NCBI GenBank assembly: GCA_015501075.1
Contig: JADNYJ010000488.1
Span: 1-23,134, forward strand
Source: Gymnopilus junonius
Taxonomy: Eukaryota > Basidiomycota > Agaricomycetes > Agaricales > Galerinaceae
DNA length: 23,134 nt
Direction: 5' to 3'
The translations under genes were made by a program, and so were the position numbers. Shown here one piece after another: positions 17,810 to 23,134 of this stretch (the stretch's first letter is position 1; each line of letters begins with the position of its first letter). The notes below the pieces were generated by a model. The model ran no database searches. It was not told where the DNA came from and saw nothing but the letters and a program-made list of their open reading frames with translations.

Positions 17810-18284
17810 TCAAGAGGCATTAGGGAATCCATTCTCCCTGATGCACAGCAAGAGCCAAAAGAAGGGTGTTGCATATGTGATATCAGAGTGTGAGATCTGC
17901 ATCTCATTCACTGCCAGTAAGGAGGCCGCCAATATGTCCATGACCATCAATGATGACAGAGCCTGATTCACTGGGGGGAGAGAAGACCTTGGACTGGCAG
18001 TCATATGGGAGTATGGCCTATTCCATCGACATCTGGTGAGTGCCATTGGTGAAGTATTCCCGGATGTAGAAGACACCAGTAGCACGGCCTATGGTGATGC
18101 CGGTGGCTCTGTCACTTTTCTTGACTAAGAGGTGGGGTTCACCATCATAGTCCAGTGTATCCAGGTGATGCATCTGGTCTTCCTCAATGACTTCATGAAA
18201 GTTCAGGAGATGATCATATGGATACACAAAGGTCATAGTGGCATCAGTGAATTTCATTGCATATTCATAGTATGGAATCTTCAT
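17810..18284 (-). pseudogene. Trypsin-like peptidase-fold protein remnant
   Basis: The frame from 18284 reads TIGRATGVFYIREYFTNGTHQMSME, then TAG where tryptophan is expected, then AILPYD, a frame continuing as SESGSVIIDGHGHIGGLLTG, and, after another frame change, SDITYATPFFWLL to the end at 17810. I recognise this order from a family common in mushroom genomes whose segment near SESGS is normally GDSGS, the nucleophile loop of trypsin-like peptidases. Here G and D are replaced and frames are broken, so it is a pseudogene and probably only the C-terminal part. Substrate and role are unknown. Family assignment rests on memory of the motif pattern. Confidence 0.6.
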
Positions 18285-18365
18285 ACCTGGACATTAAGGC
18301 TTAGGCTTAGGCTAGATGGCCTTGGCAATATAAATCTAAATATACCAAAGTTCATCACATTGCCC

Positions 18366-18561
18366 CTAAAGGCCTTGGATGGATGAGAAGATATGGAGTT
18401 GAGAGTGAGGGCGGAAAGACCAGCTGATGAGTGCACACTGGTGCAGGTCCTCTCCAGATGAGCCTAAGGGTGAGGGAAGACCATGAATCACTGGCAACAT
18501 GATCAATGATTTTACCAATGAGCTCCTGCGATAATTTCGAAATTGGAGGTTCGTGAGCCAT
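18366..18561 (-). pseudogene. F-box protein N-terminal fragment, frameshifted
   Basis: From ATG 18561 the protein reads ISKLSQELIGKIIDHVASDSWSSL, the typical start of agaricomycete F-box proteins (LPxELIDxIIDH). After about residue 30 the match continues in a different frame as LHQCALISWSFRPHSQLHIF, the second half of the F-box (CALVSRSFRPxxxxxLF). F-box proteins recruit targets to SCF ubiquitin ligases through Skp1. Only about 60 residues are present and no leucine-rich or other target-binding region follows, so it is a fragment. It lies upstream of the peptidase remnant on the same strand; a link between them is not shown. Confidence 0.6.
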
Positions 18562-19315
18562 TGAGGGCGCAAATAATCTCAGTTTGATGCATCCTTTATG
18601 AAGGAACCTTGTGGAGCATGCTTTAAGTTAAGGCTGCAATGTTTCCATCAATCAATTGAACAGCCTCATATTCTAATTGGAAATGGGACTGCATGATGCT
18701 TCCACTGTCAAAACCACATGAAAAATGTAAACCAACTTGACGAATGGGTCATGCTCATCACAATGGTTTGAACATTTTCCTACAGCACTTTACCAGAGTA
18801 TCGCCCATCTTATTCATTGAATGTGCGAATTTGGCAAACAAATAAGTGTTTCTTTTCTCTTTTCTTTCCTTAGCAGGATAAAAGTGCAGACAGTACTTAT
18901 GGCCTTGTTGAATGAGCATCACCAAGACTGAATACATTGTATTGTCCTCATATGGCCTAATCTGAAGGCAGAAAAATGTTTATTACTTCATAGAGTAGCT
19001 CATGCTGTAATGGGTGGTGAGCATCTCATACAAAGTGTGAGTTTCAATTGATAAAAGATTGGGATTACTTATCTTATCTTATCTTATCTGTGTGACAGTG
19101 CTATGACAAACATGACCTCTCACATGACATTTAGACCTCTGCACAATGCTTAGAACTTGCACGACATCCAGATGACAGCTTGTATACATTCCCAATCAAT
19201 GAGACAGACATATCTCCCTCACATTCTTGGCAGCATAATGGTACGTTGAACTCTGCCTGCTTATTTTGTTCTAAAAACTTACTATTCATACAGTTAGTTA
19301 CTCATCAACCCAAGC
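18562..19315. other. Intergenic stretch without recognised genes
   Basis: No convincing ORF or RNA gene is seen. A short TTATC microsatellite lies near 19071-19090. The same TTATCTTATC motif also occurs in the LTRs and near 7728 and 8311. Confidence 0.5.
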
Positions 19316-19962
19316 TATAATTGACAACACCAAGGATTTCAGTTCATGCACCATCAGCACATGTGGAGTCATCCTCTTCAACTGTGGCAGCACTGGCACT
19401 TCTACCTCTGCTTTCTCAATTCCAGGCATCTTGGGCATTATGTCACGAGGAGGACGGGCATGGTTTAAAGTTGAAAGGATTGAAGTAAGCCCATGTGTTA
19501 CCCTATTGAGTCATCCGATTCAAGATTTATCCCTTCCTATTTACATCTCAGGAGCAAGTAAAGTACTTAGGTCCTCGTGTAATGCTTTCTAATGCATTCT
19601 CTGCGCTCATAATGGTTCATGGAAATTACAGAGGAAGCACACTGTTGTAAGAGGGGCGTTGGTATGGTTATTCCTACTTTCGTGTTTCCTTTAATTCTCA
19701 TATGTTCATTTTCAAGTTTTCCTTTGCCGGCCGGGGGATTCCCTCTGACTTGGACCAAGTCAAGGTGGGCGGGGCAGGTAAGTCTCTTTCCATAACTAAT
19801 CATCATGCTACAGGTAGCTTATGAGGACTACTGCAGGCTACAATGTTTGGTGACACGAAGTTCAAGTTCAGATTGTCCTTGGGATGGGAGTACTCTTTCG
19901 TGGTCCATAAGGGTCAAACTGTTATGACGTCATTCTTACTTCCTTCTTATATGGGTATATGG
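19316..19962 (+). CDS. Possible exons of an unrecognised gene
   Basis: An open stretch from about 19316 to a GTAAGC donor at 19485 encodes STCGVILFNCG, then SAFSIPGILG and RGGRAWFKVERIE. A second open stretch begins at about 19836 after a CTGCAG acceptor (MFGDTKFKFRLSLGWEYSF) and runs to a GTATGT donor at about 19963. Splice-like borders and the absence of repeats make coding possible. No family is recognised, and the two pieces may not belong together. Confidence 0.25.
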
Positions 19963-20339
19963 GTATGTCTTCCTTTCGTTGCTGGGTTCCTTTTCTGTAT
20001 CTCATGTATACATTATGTCAGTCTCTCCTCTTTGATGAAATCATGTCTATATCACATTAAAAAAAAGGTCTACTCGTGGCTCGTATCCAACAGAGGAGAG
20101 GACGATGGCACGGCCATGATATGTAAATGGTTCGAGCACCAATTCCCAGCTCGTTTCATACTCATTTCTCAAAGCTGAATGACTTGGTGCAGGTGTAAGC
20201 ATACCTGCAACTCCAGACCCTCCGATGCAACAAATCAAAACAAGAAATTGACAGGAGATGGAAATGTTCCTGTGCAACAAATGTGGCATCCATTGACAAT
20301 GGCTCCTCCTGAAATTACTTATGTAATGTAGTTGGCTGA

Positions 20340-21521
20340 ATGTGAATAGGAAGTCTCATATTGAGACAGTTCACAGGTTACTTTTACCTCGTCAATCGTC
20401 ATGGCTCTGGCACAGCGACTATGCCAGAACCTCGCCTGTTTGCTATGGCATGTCTTATCCAAATGTCAGTGAAAACAATTTCCTTTTGACTACTTCCCAC
20501 CAAGCTTCAACTTCACTGTTTCTCTTACTTGAACCTTGAGACCCTCATCGCATCGTGGGTGGTTTGCTCAGACTGGCATCAACTCGTCCCCTTGGCCGAC
20601 ATTTACCCTCCTCGTCGGTGCCTCTTCAACTTGTATCGGCACATGGTCAACAATCCGAAACCAGACAAAGAAGCCCAAGCATATTATGAAAAAACCTCAA
20701 TCACCACTTGACAGGGAAGCATACATCAATTGTCTACTGAATCAGCACCCCATCATCCTGGAAGAGTTCCGCATCTGGGTCCTGAATGGCCAGCGAGATG
20801 TGTGGTGAATGGCATATGGCCCGCTTGCCTTTCACAGAGTGCTACCTCGACACGACAGCGACTGGCGGCTCCTCTAGGAAATATGGTGCAAACTATGTGG
20901 CAGAAATACAACCGGAGATTCATGAGGCACTGTCACACATAGTGAAAAATGCCGATGTCATGCAAACGTGCCATCTCTGTGCATTTGGCAGACGCGTTGG
21001 CTCGAACTTTATGTTCCGGGTCAAATCCCTCCTGTCCAATATCGCGGTTTTGAGGACGATGTGACTTTAGTGAGTAAATTTATTCTATTCACTCATCAAT
21101 CTTTTTTCTTCACTCTCTGACAAGCTGTCTCACTTTGTTAGTGGGACTGTAATATTTGGATGGTCTTTTCCAAAAAGTCTCCATTGTTTGGCAAAGTGTG
21201 GAAGTTCGCAATGGTCATTTTCCAACTACAGATGAGAGGTTTGCACAACATAAAGTGAAGACGGCTGATGATTGTTTTGACTGGATTGAATATCTCGAAC
21301 TGCGATGGGATGGGACGCCACCTTGTGGGGGGAATTCTCGTGGTACTGTCATACCTTCCTTTACGCTTGATGTTCCAGTTGTCAGGGTAGATCATAGGAA
21401 AGACGATGGAAAGATAATGAGAAATGCAAGATACGGATGGCTCTTTGATGTGTTTTCAAGAGATTCAATCCCTCAGAAAGCCAAGGTACATTTGAACTGC
21501 TCAGTGACCACCGCTTATTGA
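20340..21521 (+). pseudogene. Degenerate multi-exon gene of unknown family
   Basis: Protein-like segments follow each other in three frames: 20529-20711 (LIASWVVCSDWHQLVPLADI, LYRHMVNNPKPD), the end of 20536-20808 (REAYINCLLNQHPIILEEF), 20786-21064 (GANYVAEIQPEIHEALSHI, then MFRVKSLLSN), and, after a likely intron (GTGAGT near 21070 to TTAG near 21142), 21156-21521 (DDCFDWIEYLELRWDG, PPCGGNSRG, PSFTLDVPVVRVDH). The first segment is weakly F-box-like (a SDWHQLVPLADIYPP pattern after a helical start). The frame changes suggest decay or sequence errors. I do not recognise the family with confidence. Confidence 0.35.
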
Positions 21522-22358
21522 GGTTCTTTTCCAGCTTTCGATTGATATGAAGTAAATGACCTTAGCTGTTGGGTTCGCACTAGTCTTCGAGCGCAGTCCT
21601 GTATATTTTGTTTGCCGAAATTTGGAGTACAGTAAATCCCAGGTGCTAGGCACCCAGCGGGGAGACTCATGGACTAGGAGGATGGATGACGTTCCCGACT
21701 GAATTGAGTATTTTAAATTGCAATGGCAGAGGCGGGTGGTGCTGATTTTGCATGTCTTTAATACATCCACCTTTAAATACGTAATTCCATTCAGGCCTTT
21801 TCCAGGCATAAAGCATTAGTTATTCGATTGGATTCAAGTAGTTTCTCAAGCACAATAGCCCACCCCAAGTTTACCAACGTCCTGCTTCGAATTCCAGTTC
21901 ACGAGAAAAAGGTATTGTGAAGGAACTTGTTTCGAAAGTATATTGAACTGCCTCTTTCCTATCACTGTTGCGGTTTGGGCTACAGACAGGCTGCACGAGC
22001 GTAGAAGAAGACAACTTTGTCATCTACTGGATCACACCAGGCCGTCAGTCTGTAGTGCGTTAACTGAGGCTCGGAATAGGAAAAGGTGTGTGTGAGGGCT
22101 CACTCGATTTGACCGTACGCCTGTGGGAATAGCTGCTGTAGTCGAGAATTAACTAACACGGGTTGAACCCTGTATTGAAGACGGTTAAGAAGAGCCTACA
22201 GATGACAAGCATGGTGAATTAGCATTTTCATTTTAAATAGTGAGAGATCAAACATGGACTGACATGCTGGCCGAGGATAATGAATGTCACACTGTTGGGG
22301 AGCTCAGGACGGAAGTGAATGAACGAGCTTATGGTTTAATTTACATTTGGGAACCTGG
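21522..22358. other. Intergenic stretch without recognised genes
   Basis: Only short ORFs without family features are present. No repeats or RNA genes were seen. Confidence 0.45.
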
Positions 22359-23066
22359 TTATACAATGAGCGAAAGCAGCGAGCAAGACATGAGCAGAAG
22401 AGCATCGCACCTGATTTCCTTCACGGCATTGCCTTCGGTTTGATTGCCGGCATCGAGCTGACTGGTAGGAACAAAGGAGGTTTGTGCACCGGTGTCCTGG
22501 AGGTACCAGATGTTCTTGAAAACTGTCCGAGGTTGATTTTCGAACATGCATGGTGCGCTTGCCACCGCACTACTTGAGGCGCTAATGAAGGAAAGGTTAT
22601 CGACTGCGACATCCCCCAATAAACCAAGCCACGTTACTATGAATGGGTCTGGAACATTGTCATTGGGAAAGGCTTGTTTGGTGAGTTCAATGATACGATG
22701 GCGACGTTCCTTTGCCAATGGATCGGGAATGGGAGGCTTCGGAGGGTTGGGCACAAACTCGGAGACGGTGGTGATGTTGAGGCCGATACCTGCCTTGGGT
22801 GGTTGAAGAGCAACTGGAAACATCAGATAGGGTTGTTGTCAGACAGTGAGCAAGAGATCAGGGGTTACCTTACACTTAGACAGTGCTGTTTGCCGTTGTT
22901 GGATTGCTCTATCATTCAATTTGGAGCACCTAGCTTCATCTTCGTCATGTATGGCCCTGAGCAGATCCTCGACTGGGACCTTAACGTCTAGTTTGGCGAG
23001 TGCGGCGATAAGGGAGGGGATATAAATGACCTGAAGAGAATTATCTGGGAGCGGCGGTGGCAACAT
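22359..23066 (-). CDS. Two-exon gene with retropepsin-like DTGA motif, unknown role
   Basis: Exon 1 runs from ATG 23066-23064 (an in-frame TGA lies just upstream) to about 22857, with VKVPVEDLLRAIHDEDEARC and a polar helix. A likely intron (GTAACC...TTTCCAG) leads to exon 2, which continues to 22359. Exon 2 holds a proline-rich linker (PNPPKPPIPDPLAKERR), a helical stretch and then NIWYLQDTGAQTSFVP. DTGA, with hydrophobic residues before it, is the active-site pattern of retroviral-type aspartic proteases. No RT or integrase is near, so it may be a domesticated element protein or a decayed remnant. The splice phase is not certain: the simplest donor and acceptor leave exon 2 one base out of frame. 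The end after about residue 200 may also lie in a further exon beyond 22359. Confidence 0.45.
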
Positions 23067-23134
23067 TGCAGGTTGAGGTCAGACAAGGTCACGAGCCGTC
23101 ACATGCACACGTAACTCACTCACGGGTCCCCGCT

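Noticed and set aside
22240..22443. 67-codon + strand ORF
   Set aside because: It overlaps the retropepsin-like frame on the other strand and has no recognisable features.
1..23134. CRISPR arrays, tRNA or rRNA genes
   Set aside because: No regularly spaced repeats or cloverleaf-type sequences were seen on reading both strands.

Overview
The window looks like transposon-rich nuclear DNA of a filamentous basidiomycete, probably an Agaricomycete. The reasons are short GT-AG introns (70 and 67 nt, one with a TACTAAC branch site), an F-box remnant, a trypsin-like peptidase remnant of a type I associate with mushroom genomes, and Ty3/gypsy chromodomain elements. No bacterial-type operons, RNA genes or CRISPR arrays were seen.

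Layout: (1) 1-6444, + strand, Ty3/gypsy element A, cut at its 5' side by the window edge. It holds pol remnants (RT, RNase H, DD35E integrase, GPY/F and chromodomain), a small overlapping ORF, an extra zinc-knuckle ORF ('ORF3') and a 3' LTR. A 1046-bp non-autonomous hAT-like element (3722-4767) with a perfect 8-bp target duplication sits between pol and ORF3. (2) 6445-7316, - strand, the first three exons of a DUF2855 gene, ending abruptly at the LTR of A. (3) 7317-9463, non-coding DNA with three inverted-repeat (MITE-like) structures. (4) 9464-16894, - strand, element B, complete with two LTRs, polypurine tract, primer site, gag, pol and ORF3, but with broken reading frames. (5) 16895-17591, + strand, the remaining 3' part of the same DUF2855 gene. 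(6) 17810-18561, - strand, peptidase-like and F-box-like pseudogenes. (7) 18562-22358, mostly unrecognised DNA with possible decayed exons. (8) 22359-23066, - strand, a probable two-exon gene with a retropepsin-like DTGA motif.

Main conclusion: the two inverted elements appear to have recombined and flipped the 3-kb segment between them. Three independent signs agree. The two halves of the DUF2855 gene lie on opposite strands outside A's 3' LTR and B's 5' LTR, and they join in frame. The 5-bp target duplication of the original B insertion (GTTAA/TTAAC) flanks B's 5' LTR and A's 3' LTR, not B's own two LTRs. A's 3' LTR is much closer in sequence to B's 5' LTR than B's two LTRs are to each other. 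A sharp drop from near-identity to clear divergence near 3660 in A (about 11240 in B) marks the exchange or conversion limit.

The elements look like Tf1/sushi-type chromoviruses. An 11-nt sequence just inside B's 5' LTR is perfectly complementary to an LTR sequence about 30 nt downstream of a TATA box, which is the arrangement expected for self-primed reverse transcription. The premature stops I located in otherwise continuous frames of pol, gag, ORF3 and DUF2855 are TGA codons that fit CGA-to-TGA change, pointing to CpG cytosine deamination; several single-base indels add frameshifts.
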